Origin: Lepturacanthus savala
Lineage: Eukaryota > Chordata > Actinopteri > Scombriformes > Trichiuridae
DNA: 64,000 nucleotides
Reading direction: 5' to 3'
Assembly: GCA_030544235.1 (NCBI GenBank)
Contig: CM060477.1
Coordinates: 8,002,434-8,066,433 of the forward strand
In this document: one piece after another, positions 35,766 to 48,200 of the stretch
How the letters are laid out: every line of letters starts with the position of its first letter
Position numbering within the stretch: position 1 is the first letter of the stretch
The notes under the pieces: model-generated
Told to the model about the DNA's origin: nothing
Database searches by the model: none
What the model saw: the letters and a program-made list of their open reading frames with translations, nothing else
Program-made: the position numbers and the translations under genes

Positions 35766-36552
35766 TCATTATCCTAAAAAAAATAAATAACAAGAATAAA
35801 AAATAAGAACATACCTCTTTTCTTGAAACCCTTGCAGATTAGTTTCCCTCTGTTCATCAGTCTTTAATTAGTTAATGCCCATCCTCAATGGATCTCAGAT
35901 GCCTGTCTCTGTTACATCTCTATTGGAGATGTCTTTTGAATCATGCTTTGATATATTGCCCAGCCAGAGAAGAAGATCACTGATTTCCAGTGAAGCGTAT
36001 GTCTGAGGGTGTATTCCTCTCAGTCAGCACATATTATATAGGTGCAATGCAGTGGGTGGTGTACGTGTATGGGAGGATGTTGAGGTTTTCACTTTCAAGT
36101 AGAAAACAAGCTTTCAGTATAACATTTCCATAAGACAGGTGGCTCATAAACACACACCAGGTTCATAAATTAAAAAAAAAAACATACAAATATGCTTGGA
36201 TAGGGATCACTGACTGTCACCATAATATGCTAATTGCTGACACCACTGGTTACTGAGGAGCCACTATTTTAACATTCTCATAGAAGCTATTATAGGTTGA
36301 GATGTTTCTTTGTCTTACTGGGATACTTTTTCCACTCCTTGGTGGTTTTAAAGCAAAAAGGCAAATGCTGATTGTCCTTAAAGAACATTGAATTCCCCTC
36401 TCAAGGCAGACCTTAGAGCTCTGGTTCTCATCTCAGAGCTCGAAGTTAAAGGTTTAAACTGATTACTCCTCCTATGTGTACTAACGAAACTAGTGTCACC
36501 TAATGAAAACCTTTATGTTTGGTATAGGTTTTCTGAATGGGTGGTTCGAGTG
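35766..36552. other. Intergenic, no feature recognised
   Basis: AT-rich, with no supported exon, RNA gene or repeat, apart from lying between two copies of the same retroelement. Confidence 0.5.
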
Positions 36553-36564
36553 GAGTTTAAAAGT

Positions 36565-36936
36565 CAGTCAGTCAGTCAGTCATTTTCTATACCTGCTTAT
36601 TCCTCATTAGGGTCGCAGGGGTCTGCTGGAGCCTATCCCAGCGTGTTACGGCGAGAGGCAGGGATACACCCCAGATGGTCGCCAGCCAATCGTGGGGCAC
36701 ACACACCATTCACTCACACATTCACACCTATGGGGAATTTAGAGTTGCCAATTAACCTCAGCATGTTTTTGGACTGTGGGAGGAAGCCGGAGTACCCGGT
36801 GAAAACCCACGCAGACACGGGGAGAACATGCAAACTCCACACAGAAAGGTCCCAGACCCCGGACCAAGGAGGTCTTGAACCTGCGACCTTCTTGCTGTGA
36901 GGCAACAGCGCTAACCCCTGCGCCACCGTGTCGCCC
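36565..36936 (+). mobile_element. Short retroelement copy with 12-bp target duplication
   Basis: Flanked by perfect direct repeats GAGTTTAAAAGT at 36,553-36,564 and 36,937-36,948. It has the same family and orientation as 35,396-35,754, with four tandem CAGT units at the start. The ends are sharp, so the insertion is fairly recent. Confidence 0.9.
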
Positions 36937-36948
36937 GAGTTTAAAAGT

Positions 36949-38038
36949 GTATTAAGTAAGTACTAAGTATTATACTTCATGGTTAGTATGTGCAACAAAA
37001 CCCAAACAACAAAAACAGGAACCTTTGCAACCTGCAAAGTACCACATCCTGCAGTGGAAACATTATAATACCCTGGCTTACAAAGAAAAACACATAGACA
37101 GAAATGAAACAAGTGAAGGTAACAGTTGATGAACAACGACACACATACCGCAGGTGCAATAAAATCCTCACATGTAAAAAGCCCATACTTGATCAATACT
37201 CCTGATCAACAAGCACCACCGCTGTTCCACACAAGCAGCGTGCTAGCTCTGCTAATAGTTCCAGACCAGATAAAACAGAAGCTGTCTGCATGAAGCCTCT
37301 TTATGTCAGTTTGACATGTACCATAAAAAAGGTGGTGAATTACTGTAAACTTCGAGGTAACGCTCCTCCTCGATACCAATAGAAGATGAGGTCAGAGGTC
37401 AGGAAGACTGACCTCCATTGCATTGAAACCTGTTTCCTGATTTTGAAGTTTATTTTGAATTTTTTTTTTCTTGAGGTTAAGTGTAAGTTATAAATAATAA
37501 ATAAATTAATATAATTTATCTATAAAAGTCAAATATAACTTAACGTCTTACACACATACAATTAGTTGCTGTCGAACTTGAACTCTGTTCGTCTGTTCTC
37601 AGAACTGTCGAGGATGCACATCCTCTATGTGAAGGGGAAATGATGTGGAAAAATGTAAATGACAATGTAAAATGAAATGAAAATAATAATGGAAAGTTTT
37701 TCATAATTCATGCAGCTGTTAAAACCTGCACACTGTTTTTTTTTGTTACAACTGATGATCATTACCACAAACTATTAACTATTTAGAATAATAAAGTAGA
37801 AGTTATCAAATTATGTTCCCTTACTGTATAATTCATATTAAATCTACACATAGAGCTTTGATGAAGCAGGATGTGTAATGGTATGCATGTATAACTAATT
37901 CTAACTAATTAAGACTTTTCAAATGTCATCAGACCAAAAGGTTTCAGTTCTGATGAATTCAGTGAAGAGAGTCATATTATTATGGTTATGAGGGTTATGA
38001 TGCTCAGAAAAATGTGTCATCGTTTTACAGCCTTCTCC
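36949..38038. other. Intergenic, no feature recognised
   Basis: AT-rich DNA with scattered short frames on both strands and no splice or repeat structure that I can name. Confidence 0.5.
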
Positions 38039-38684
38039 CAGGGCCGTCGCCAGGATTTTTCAAATACCAAGGCCAACATTCTGTATATAGAATATACTTG
38101 GATACTGAGCCATAATTAGGTTTTAAATGTGATTATGTCCAAATTCTGCTAGATGTTCTGCTTAATTTGACTAAATTATACACACTGCACCTTTAAATAC
38201 TATTCATATGATTGATTGGTCCACTCTTTACAAGTCCGCCTCCTGTGCTATTAACATTTTTATTTGCTGAAATGTTGATGATGAAATGAAATGAAAATGA
38301 AATCCTCAATTGTGGATGGGAAACACACCTTAGTTGTAATTACACCTTAGTTGTAATTCTGGCTTCAATGCCTGTAGATAAAACACCTCTGTGTAAAGTT
38401 GTGCAATATATTTTTTAAAAACTTATTTTAATTAAATTATATATTATTTACAACATAATTATGAATATTCCATCCAAATTCTGCAAAGCTTGTTCTGCCA
38501 GATGCTGCTAAACGTCATCAAATGTTACACACTGTACCTTTAAATACTATTCATTTGATTGATTGGTCCACTCTTTATAAGTCCCGCCGCCTGTCTGTTA
38601 ACATTTACACTTACTGAAATGTAGCCTGAAATGAACTTAAGGGAAAAAATGACCTTGGTGTCCTCAATGGTGGCTATGGCCCTG
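38039..38684. mobile_element. Non-autonomous hAT-like element upstream of pde7b
   Basis: The left end CAGGGCCGTCGCCAGG and the inverse right end GGTGGCTATGGCCCTG form imperfect terminal repeats extending about 35 bp (CCAAGGCC / GACCTTGG inside). The flanks are CCTTCTCC and ACTTCTCC, 7 of 8 matching, the 8-bp duplication expected of hAT. It carries one full and part of a second copy of the repeat described at 38,130-38,975. Confidence 0.7.
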
Positions 38685-38975
38685 ACTTCTCCCATGATTG
38701 TGGATGGGAAACTCACCTTAGTTGTAATTCCACATTTTAGCCACTAGTAAAATCAGCTTCAATGCCTGTAGATAAAACAGCTCCATGTAAAGTAGTAAAA
38801 TATAAAAAAAATCTTATTTTAATTAAATTATATACAATAATTACAGCCTAATTATTAATTATATATCCAAATTCTGCTAAGCTTGTTCTGCTAAATGCCA
38901 CTAAATCTTACACACTGTACCTTTAAACACTATTCACTTAATTGATTGTTCCACTCTTTATAAGCCCCGCCTCCC
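38130..38975. repeat. Three diverged tandem copies of a repeat ending in a TATA/GC-box motif
   Basis: The core motif CAAATTCTGC, then ACACTGYACCTTTAAA, then GATTGATTGGTCCACTCTTT and TATAAG(T/C)CCCGCC, occurs at about 38,140-38,245, 38,474-38,590 and 38,870-38,970 (the TATA word is ACAAG in the first). The first two copies share about 150 bp more, including GTGGATGGGAAAC and TTCAATGCCTGTAGATAAAAC. The third copy runs straight into the pde7b 5' end. The AACATTTGATG/GTAACAC half also appears inverted at 41,186-41,290, so part of it is a dispersed repeat. Confidence 0.82.
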
Positions 38976-39218
38976 GTGATGCTACAGCCAGCCCTCCACG
39001 CTGCTTCTCGCGAGACTCACGACCGAACCGTCATCCGGAGGCAGCGGACAGGCGCCTTCACCTTTAAAGAGCCGACGCTGGCCTCGCGGGGCGAGTCAAC
39101 TCAGACCACCGCGAGACAGAGAGAGAGAGGGAGAGGGGAAGGATGGAAGAACAGAAGCAGTTCACTTTTTAAACTAGGTCGGACGCGGTAACCTTGCGTC
39201 CGCCCGTGTGTCCATGAC
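38908..39218 (+). promoter_or_regulatory. pde7b: pde7b proximal promoter and 5' UTR
   Basis: TATAAG at 38,959-38,964, directly followed by the GC box CCCCGCCTCC, then a GC-rich, CpG-containing stretch to the start codon. It has CCAAT-like ATTGATTG upstream. The TATA/GC box lies inside the third tandem repeat copy. A minimal upstream frame (ATG ACA TGA, 39,214-39,222) overlaps the main start at 39,219. The transcription start is inferred at about 38,990. Confidence 0.65.
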
Positions 39219-42200
39219 ATGAAATCACTCCGCAAGCATCTCCTTCCGCCGCATTCACTTGTTGTCGAGGTATGCACGCGCTCACACACACACACACCGA
39301 GCACACTTTGATTTTGGCTGTATGCAGTAATAGAGTGTGCGTCAAACATGCATGCAGATGTATTAATAGGCCGTGTTGTTCAAGAACTTGCTTGTATAAA
39401 CCGTTCGTTATTGTTAATGTGTATTGTGGATAAATGAATACATTTGAATGGTAAGTTAATATTTATCTAGTGTGTCAAACTACTGTTTTCAAACTCAAAA
39501 TTTAACTGAAGATTTGCTTATTCCAAACTATCAAATGGCTTCATTCAGTGGAGATAGCTCAGTTCCCTTCATCACTTCTATTTTCTCCTGTCTACTATCA
39601 AATACATTTGAACTTAAATAAGCACTTGTTATTTATGCGATATTCCAACCTTATTACTCACACCAGTTGCTGTTTTGACCCCTAAGAGCATTTCATGGTA
39701 TTTGTTAAATCCTTTTCTTAGAAAACTGATTCCACACCTCTCCTCAGCACCTTTTCTTTAATGTTTTCATGTAAAATTAAATCAAATTGCACAGATAGAA
39801 TACATAGTATGTATCATTACAATAAAAAATGCAGCTGCAATGTAGGCTATAGTATATACAGCAGAAGTTGACCATACAAACAGTGTGTTTGTTTTAGCAA
39901 CACACCGTTTCTTCAGCTGCTCTGTACTCACTGACACCTACACAGGAGAATCTTATATGTAAAAACTGTTGTGTGTCTCGTATCTTTAACATTTTGACCA
40001 CAGGCGACCGGAGTTAGAGAGAGTCCGACTTTGAGTGGAGGGCTTGAGGTGAATTACGAAGTGAGTGTAGGAAAGAATTTGACAGAGGGCATCCTGTAAA
40101 CATGCCATAACCACATGGGCTGGATGACTAAACTGTCTCTATCCACCCGTTTCCTTCCCGCCAGTAAGCAGTGTGATAATTTAGATGTAAATCCTCCTAC
40201 ACAAGCTACACTTTCACAGTATGACTATTTTTCTCCAGAGGGTATAAACACTGAGCAGAAGCAGAAAACAGATGATATGTATTAGGGCAAATAAGGTACC
40301 TGGTTTTGTGTATGTGTGTGCCTTTGCCTTCATGTCCCTCTAAACCATTGTTACTTAGTCAATGTTGTCCACTCTGACACTTATCTTTACTAAATATAGA
40401 GAGCTGGGTCTGCCTAACCTGCAATTTTACCATAAGCCAAACTTATCAGGACAAGCATGGTGTGATCTATTTAATAATAATGGACACATCCATGATAAAA
40501 GAGATCTGAGGCGTTGCTGATGTTAATACAAAAAGAGAACTGAGGTGAAAATATTTTCCTGTCAATACTCATGTCACTTTACAGCCGCTTTGGAGCCAAC
40601 GCACTGATTCACACATTGAGGCTTGATATTAATCCATAGTCCTATGGTCCCTGTTTTCACCATCTTTCAGTGATGATTTATCACTAAAATACACTACTCG
40701 CAATAAGTTAGAGATATTACGAGAGACATTTTGGATTTCATACATTTTTGGGGTTTAATAAATATTAAACTAAAGAAAATGTTTCTTCTCATTCATTATT
40801 GGTAATATCAAAGGGAACTTTTGTTAAAATTCAGACAGAATAAGAAAAGCACTGAAATAATGAATTAATGACTTGATCTCCAATTCATTGAATATAGTCC
40901 AATATGTCTGTCTGTAACCACTATTTGATTGAAAAACGCATGCGAGTTAACCTCGTACAATCAGACCTTTTGAGAGAAAGTGGCTAAAATAAGATGCCTT
41001 ACAACTCCTGACCATGAACACCAACCATGTGGAAACATGTGATTAATGCCAGTATGATGCCTGACCCACTTATTCAGTGTTGTTGGCCAACACGCAAGCA
41101 TGTCTCTATTGGAACAGCAGATGCCACTGTCGCTTAAAGCACCTATGCCTTCTCACTCACTCGGATGAAGACTAGTTTTTTTAAAGGTATAGTGTGTAAG
41201 ATTCAGCAGCATCTAGCAGAACAGACTTGACAGAAATTGGATATGTTATTTGCATATTATTTAGATACAATAGTTATAGTGGCTGATTTAACTGTTATAA
41301 CATTTATGTAAATGCAATGCCAGCATGCCGGAACGGGGTGTGATGTTTTGACAACATGCTGTACGTGCACCCTGCAGCTATCTTCCAGTGTTTGCTTTTT
41401 TCTATATATATACACACAGCTTAAACACATTACAGATAATACATGCATTACTAGATTTATAGTATTCAAACAATGTTGTTATTTTACTTGAATGACCACA
41501 ATTTTTTAATCAAAGATGGTATTATAGATTTTAAAAGCATCCTTTTTGTGAAAACTGTATTTAGATTCTTAGAAACGGCTTGAAGAAAAATAGAAAACCT
41601 AAAAAAAAAATTGTAACAGTTGTCGAGTGTGGTTGATTTTGAGAGCTTGCAGGATGGCACGCTGGTGTGAAAGAGGTCACTGTGCATAAAGTCTCTCAGA
41701 GAGGACCACCATGACGTCTAGAACAGTTTCTATTCATTGGAGATGTTCATTGAAGCTCTTTGTTAATAAATTTGGAGTGTTGTAACATTAATTACAGGCT
41801 CTCTCTCTTTCTCTCACAGAGGTGTGGAGCATTTAAAAGGTTGGAGCAGAATGCCACACAAGTTCGCATGCTGGGTAAGAACCCTACATTGTTTGACCTG
41901 AATACTTCTGTGGGAAAAGGTTGTTAATGTTTGTAGTTGTGCAAAAGTTTCTTAAAATTTGGTAACAGCCACTATTTCCCTAACCTTTGTCCTACTGTAA
42001 TATCTCACATATTTCTCATTATTTCATTATCTCTGTTTAAGCTGTGCAATGGTCTGTTGCTTGACAGTATTGCTTTATAGGGGGAGGAGCTGAGCAGTTT
42101 TCTGTAGACAGTTTTTTTTTTTTAAATTTTGTAATTTTTTTGGCAAGGACATATCTTGAAACAGTGCTTGGTTGAGTGCAAATGTGAAGTAAACCTAAAC

Positions 42201-45200
42201 AGAAGATTTAAAACAAAACTAAAAGATATGACATGAGTGTAAAAGACCAAAAACATGGGAAAAAAAAGATAATTGCACATGCACGTGTTCACATGGTCAA
42301 CGTGCCGTCAAGCAGAAACACAGATACAAACGTTGTTTTCTTTAGACCGGACATTTCATTCACTGGCTGACCCACTTCTCTTCAGCGACCTGCCAGGAAA
42401 CGTGACCAGTAGCACCATTAGTGTGCTGAGGGAGAGCGGGGATCTTTTGGAGCCAGCAGTTCACTGGCTGACTTCCAAGACTTATCAAGACTACCCACCG
42501 ACCTCGCCATCTTTCCACTATCTTCCTTTCGCTCAAACTTTTCCACTATCACTGCTTCTTACTTAATGTAACATTATAACCTCTATTCACACATTCTTAT
42601 TATAAAAGAATACTCTATATATTTGGATGTGCACACGATACATGTAAGAAGCATGAGTTAATTGTTGGTTTGTCTCTGCACGTGAGATTTATTGGCAATA
42701 AGAAAAATCACCAGCTATATCTTTTATGGTATAATGCAAAAAGAACATTTATTACTGCTGCTTTTTTCATGTTAAAAGAATTAAATTGTTGAAAAGCAAA
42801 ACTTTTTCAGTTTTTGGGATCATGAAAAAGGAGAGCTTCCCCGATGGTTTCACTGACATACTAAACTTTTTATGGATAGATTTAGCAATTTGGTTAAAAA
42901 AGTTATGTAATGTGGAAATATGTAATGGCTATAGCAACTGCATCCCACATGATTATGTGCATATAAAGAGGAACACAAAGGTTTTAATAGCATGAATTTA
43001 CTTTATTGTGTATTATAATGTTTGGTATCGGACAGCCTTGCTTGGCTCATTGATGCTTATAAGCTGCTTCGCGAGTTCCACAGGCCAAAAAGGTCCTTTA
43101 AGACTTTGACCTTCAGCTTGGTGGCATCCCTCACCGCCAGTGTTCACCAGCGGATTGACTAAGACAGGCACCGACCACCTTGCTGCCACAGCTCTGGTTG
43201 GCTGCCTCAACGATGGAAGCATGGAACAGGGTTCACTTGGACTCAATGACCCACTTCTTGCACGGGATGTAGCTGAAGCTCTCCCAGAGGTGTGAGTTGA
43301 AGCTCCTTCTGACAGGAGATTCAGCCACATGTTCCCAGCAAACCTTCAGAGAATATGTGGGTCTGCCAGGTCTGATCGGCGTCCAACCCCCATCATCTGA
43401 GCCACTCACCACCAGGTAGTGATCAGTTGACCTTGCCACCCCTCTCTTCTGCGGCCAAGGGTGTAAAGATGTGGACCCCCTTACTGTATGTCTGAACATG
43501 GTGTTCATTATGGACAGTCCATGACGAGCACAGAAGATCCCAAACACTCCCCTCCGGGTCTCACTGTCATTGTCCATGGGAGCATTTAAGTCCCTGAGCA
43601 GAAGAAGGGAGTTCCCAGAAGGACTGTTCTCCAACACTCTTTCCAGGGACTCTTGTCCCCTGGCTACCCTCTCGTCCACTAGGGTAAACCCTGATGTACA
43701 GGCACTGAGCCGGGGGGAAACACACATTCCCATTCGCCTCTCACTAGGGCCAACTCCAGAGTGGTAGAGAGTCCAACCCCTCTCAAGGAAACTGGAGCCC
43801 ATGCTGTGCGTAGAGGCGAGCCCAACTATATCTGGCTGCTACCTCTTGACCTCACGCACCAGCTCAGACTCCTTCCCTGCCAGAGAAGTGACGTTCCATT
43901 TCTCCAGAGCCAGCTTCTGCAGCCAGGGTTCAAACCACTAGGGTCCCCGCCTCCAGCTGCCTCTCTTTGCACATGATGTGTTCATGGGAAGGGGGTTCCA
44001 CATTGTTTCTTTGGGCTATGCCTGACTGGGCCCTGTGGGTGCAAGTTCAGCCACCAGACGCTTGCCATCGAGCCTCTTTGCCAGGCCTGGCTCCAGTGGG
44101 GGACCTCGTTGACCCATGCCTGGGCTAGGGAAACTGGGATCCAATGTCCTTTTTCATTATAAGGGGTTTTGAGCTGCTCTTTGTCTGGTCCCTCATCTAG
44201 GACCTGATTGCCATGGGTGACCATACTAGGGGCATAAAGCCCCTGACAAGAAAGCTTCTAGGATCATTGAAACATGCAAACTCCTCCACCGCAGTTCCAT
44301 GAGCGGTGGCTGCAAATATTAATACTATCTGTTTTAGAAATTGATGTTGTGTGACCCTTTTTGTGTGCTTATGTGTGTGTCTCTGTCCCCATTGACCTGA
44401 TCATGTGACCATGAACCCAAAGCCCCACGGCAGTTCACACAAATCCTATTGGTCTCTCGCTCATATGAGCTGCATATAGGCGAGTGAGAGAGTGTGTAAG
44501 CGAGCTGAGAGCGGGGAGAGGAGGGGCTTCTCAACTCTACAACAACATTGGCTCGAGTGAGACTGTAGCGGGAGAGAGAATGCGGCAGAAGGAGGGAGTA
44601 GACCATCAGTGAAAGAGTCTGGCAGATAGGGATACAGACAGATTCTCTCATTTATTTCTGGCATTCCTCCACTTCATATCCTCATTTTTTCCTTTCTTTT
44701 TTAATATTGTGCACCTTATTGCTCTCACCCTGTCTGTCCTGCTGCTGATTCTATCTTTATTCCTCTGTTCTACATTCAGACATGCTACTATCTCGTTCTA
44801 TCTTCTCCTTCACCTACTGCTACCTGACAGCCAGCTCCTTATTTTCTGTCTCTTATCTCCTGGGGTCTTTGTCACCATCACCTTCTTTTTTTCTCCCTTC
44901 TTAATTTCTACCCCCTCTATAGAGGGTAGAGGGGAGCTTTCCTTTCCTTGCCCCTATCCGTCATCAGTCCTTGTCTGTGTGGCGTTACAATGCCTGTGCT
45001 GGAGAGGTCCTGGAGCCCGGATATCAATCTGCAGGACTCGGGTCTAGGTGTCGGGGTCTGTCCAGATGAGGCTCCCAGCTCGCCAGTCTGGGGGTCACTC
45101 AGAACCCCGCTGGTTACCTGTGGGGGCTTGTCGCTGGCCCTGGAGCTTCCAGCTCTAATTAGGCAGCTCCGAGCAGCCTGGAGGGCACGCAGGGGAGGCC

Positions 45201-48200
45201 CCCAAGGGCCCGAGGGAAGTCAGGCTAGTGCTTGGGTGGAAGCAGAAAAGGAGGAAGTAGAGGAGGTGAAGCAGGACACAGAGGACCAAAGCAAACATCT
45301 GGAAGGTAACGTTATGATAAAGCTTGTGAGATTCAGATTTCTAGAGAATTTTGAGCGTTTCATGTTATATGCATGTTTGGTTTTCATTCAAACCTGCAGC
45401 TGTGTGTCGTTAAAACACATCCATGATTAATTCATGAAACTTTAGAATCCGTTGCTGGGAAGTCAGTTGTGTGTTCTGGCAGGGCAGCTTTATAGATAAG
45501 GGTGTTGTTCTTTGTGTGTGGATCCATTTTTTTTGCCGTGTGGAATGTGTGAATTTTTGATTTCTTGCGTGTGGATGAGTGGGAGTGTGTGGATGCTTGC
45601 GTACGACAGATTATCTTTGACAAGCGCGCCTGTGACTGATGTGTTTTCACAAGTGACACGGGTCGAGGCAAGGTTCACCGCAGGCGGCCCAGGCAGAGTC
45701 GTCAGTGAAATGAGGGATTTGGGCTGTAAAGCGTGTCCATTAAATAAATCTTCATAACCATCTGCTGAGCTGCAGCTGATGACACTGATGTGATGCCATC
45801 AATCGACCTTCTGTCCGCGTGTCTGGATTTTAACGGCGATGACGCAAAGCCATCTTGTTTGGGGTAAATAACTTTAATAGATAAAGGATGGCCTGGAATT
45901 ACAACAGTGACTTGGCAGTGATGTTGAATAGGATGTTGGCCGTTTATAATTTGCAACGGGAAATGTTTGTGATACAATATTATTTTGTTGGTGAAGTCAA
46001 AGTGACACAGGAATGTTCATTTAATTTGATGATTATCTCATTGTCATTTAGTGGTAGCGATACAACTTTGTGTTTGATGTTAGTGTATAGAGAAAATTGT
46101 TGAAAGGTAAACAACGATTAGGAAAAAAAAGATTGATTTGTCTTCTTTGCAGAAAAAAAAAAGAATCAGTAAACAAGTGATGACACGAACTGAACCATTT
46201 ATGTAAATCTTGCTCTTGAGTTATGATGAAGTGATGATTCAGACAGCTGGGAATTACCTGTGAGCAAGCACTGACTCACAAGATGGAAATGGACAAACCT
46301 ATGCTGCAAACTGATTTTTTTTTCCCCCTTTGAACCGCGGTGACCTCATTCATTTAATGGCTTTTTACATCGGGTGAAAGGCTATGAGTATGATATTTGA
46401 TTCCACTGCGTAGAAAGTGTTGCGACACTGTGACATACCTTTCTTTGATGATAGTGAGTCACTCTGACATTAGCAGTAGGTAGGCCTGAGAAGACCAGAA
46501 TGTTTCATAGGGTTAGCTGGTTTAGACGCCTTTACATAAAGAACAACCGAAGGTGTTTTAGAGGTCGGTATTTTCCCCCCGAGGCCTACAAAGTCAAAAC
46601 ATTTGATTAGACTGTTCCGAATTTTAGGTGCGTGTGACCTTTCCTGTCAAGTCTCTCTCTCTCTAAATCAAAAACAAATATGTATAATACAGCATGTTGA
46701 ATATTAGCCATGATAAGTATAAAGACAATACTCCAATAGTCGGTTGGCAAAAAAATTATCTTTTTTTTTCAAGAAAAAAGGGCATTGGCAAATTAATAGA
46801 TATGGAAGAACCTAAAACTTACACTTTAACAGTGTGTAAGTTGCGCAATTACAGTTTTACAGTTAGTAATCCAACTTATGAGTTTATAAGATTTAGAGTG
46901 AAAATATAAGAGCTTAATTAGATGAGTCCTATTTCAAATACAAGAAAGACAAAAAGACAGAAAGGTGGGATATGCAAAAATAAATTTTTGGTGCACCTGA
47001 ACACGTCCACCATCGATTTTTAGATGTTGCTGCCGCTGAGTATCTGACGATTCCAGCCAGCCGAATGGATGCACGTGTTTACATATCCACAGACAGCAGG
47101 GAACATTGCACTCCTTGCATTGGATTGTAAGCTCTGTATATAGCAGCGACGTGTCCGACTATTGCTTTATGAAAAGAAAACCGCCCCAAAGCACAATTCG
47201 TGCCATAAACACCCACAGATTCAGTAAATCCAAGCGAACATATTTGTACGAGTGCTCTGTGTGGGCGATGTGTGCCAACTGTGTGATCTTGTTTTCATTT
47301 GGAATCAGGGATTTAACCTAATTTGCAAGTGTGCGCGCGTGTGTGATATGCAGAGAGTGTTTATACACAAATGTGTTGCCGTGTCTCAAAAAACACCCTT
47401 TCCATCTGATTCACATCTACATCCTACATGACCCAGTTCTGTGCCGTATGGAGACAATGACCTATTTATTCACACCGAGTTAAAGGCAGAGGAGAGGGAA
47501 AGAGGAGAGAGGAGACAGAAGGATGGATCAGATTGGGTGAGTGGGCGGGAGGGGAGGGGGGTGGAAGAAGCCGAGTGAAGGAAGAGAGCCAGAGGCGTGT
47601 GTTTGTGTGTGTCTGTTGGATGAGGGGATAATGTATCACGTCCTCTCCTTGCCCACCAGCATGCAGGATGAAAAAAAAAAATCAAACAAGCACAAGGTTT
47701 CCCCCTTTTTCTACTTTTCTTGCAAAAACTGGTCCAGCAGGACTCCTCTGCCTCACTTTAACATCCGGAGGTTATATTTGTTTGTCATAACACGCATAAA
47801 TCAGGACGGATGCCACTTCTCCATCATATGTTCTTTATCTATAGCTGCCAATAGCTTACACAGCTCTCACACGTTTACCAGAACCCTAACGCCTGCAGAC
47901 TCTGCTGCTTTGGCAGCTCGTACATGCAAGGCGAGATCTGGCAACCGCGGGTGAGTCACAGTGACCCCGACCCCATTCGAAAAAAAAAAAAAAAGTTCAG
48001 CTGCTTTTAACGTCTCTTAAGCAGGAGTCACAGCGGTGATGTGAATATGGGCAACCTCTGGGATGTAATACGCTCCAGTTCCTCACATCTAACTTGTAAA
48101 TTATTCAGTATGGACTGAATTTTGTACATTTTTCACATACACACATGCGAAATGTATACTTGAATAGACTGACATGTACAAGTGTACATTTCACATGTTT

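Larger units (their letters stand above)
39270..41819 (+). other. pde7b: pde7b intron 1
   Basis: No exon recognised. It contains a degraded transposon (about 40,690-40,870) and an inverted copy of the dispersed repeat (41,186-41,290). The acceptor at 41,818 is preceded by a long CT tract. Confidence 0.6.
41875..44460 (+). other. pde7b: pde7b intron 2, left part
   Basis: It contains a possible cryptic exon (42,346-42,566) and an antisense LINE remnant (43,020-44,250). Nothing else is supported. Confidence 0.55.

Noticed and set aside
36493..36900. 135-codon + strand frame
   Set aside because: It lies mostly within the short retroelement with a 12-bp target duplication; the same frame recurs in the copy at 35,396.
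43233..43802. 189-codon frame on the - strand that could be annotated as a gene
   Set aside because: Its blocks are those of a LINE endonuclease, broken by frameshifts relative to the blocks upstream. It is a dead mobile-element fragment.
47541..47954. 137-codon + strand frame considered as a third pde7b first exon
   Set aside because: It has no donor in the phase needed by exon 48602, and a Cys/Val run from a GT microsatellite.
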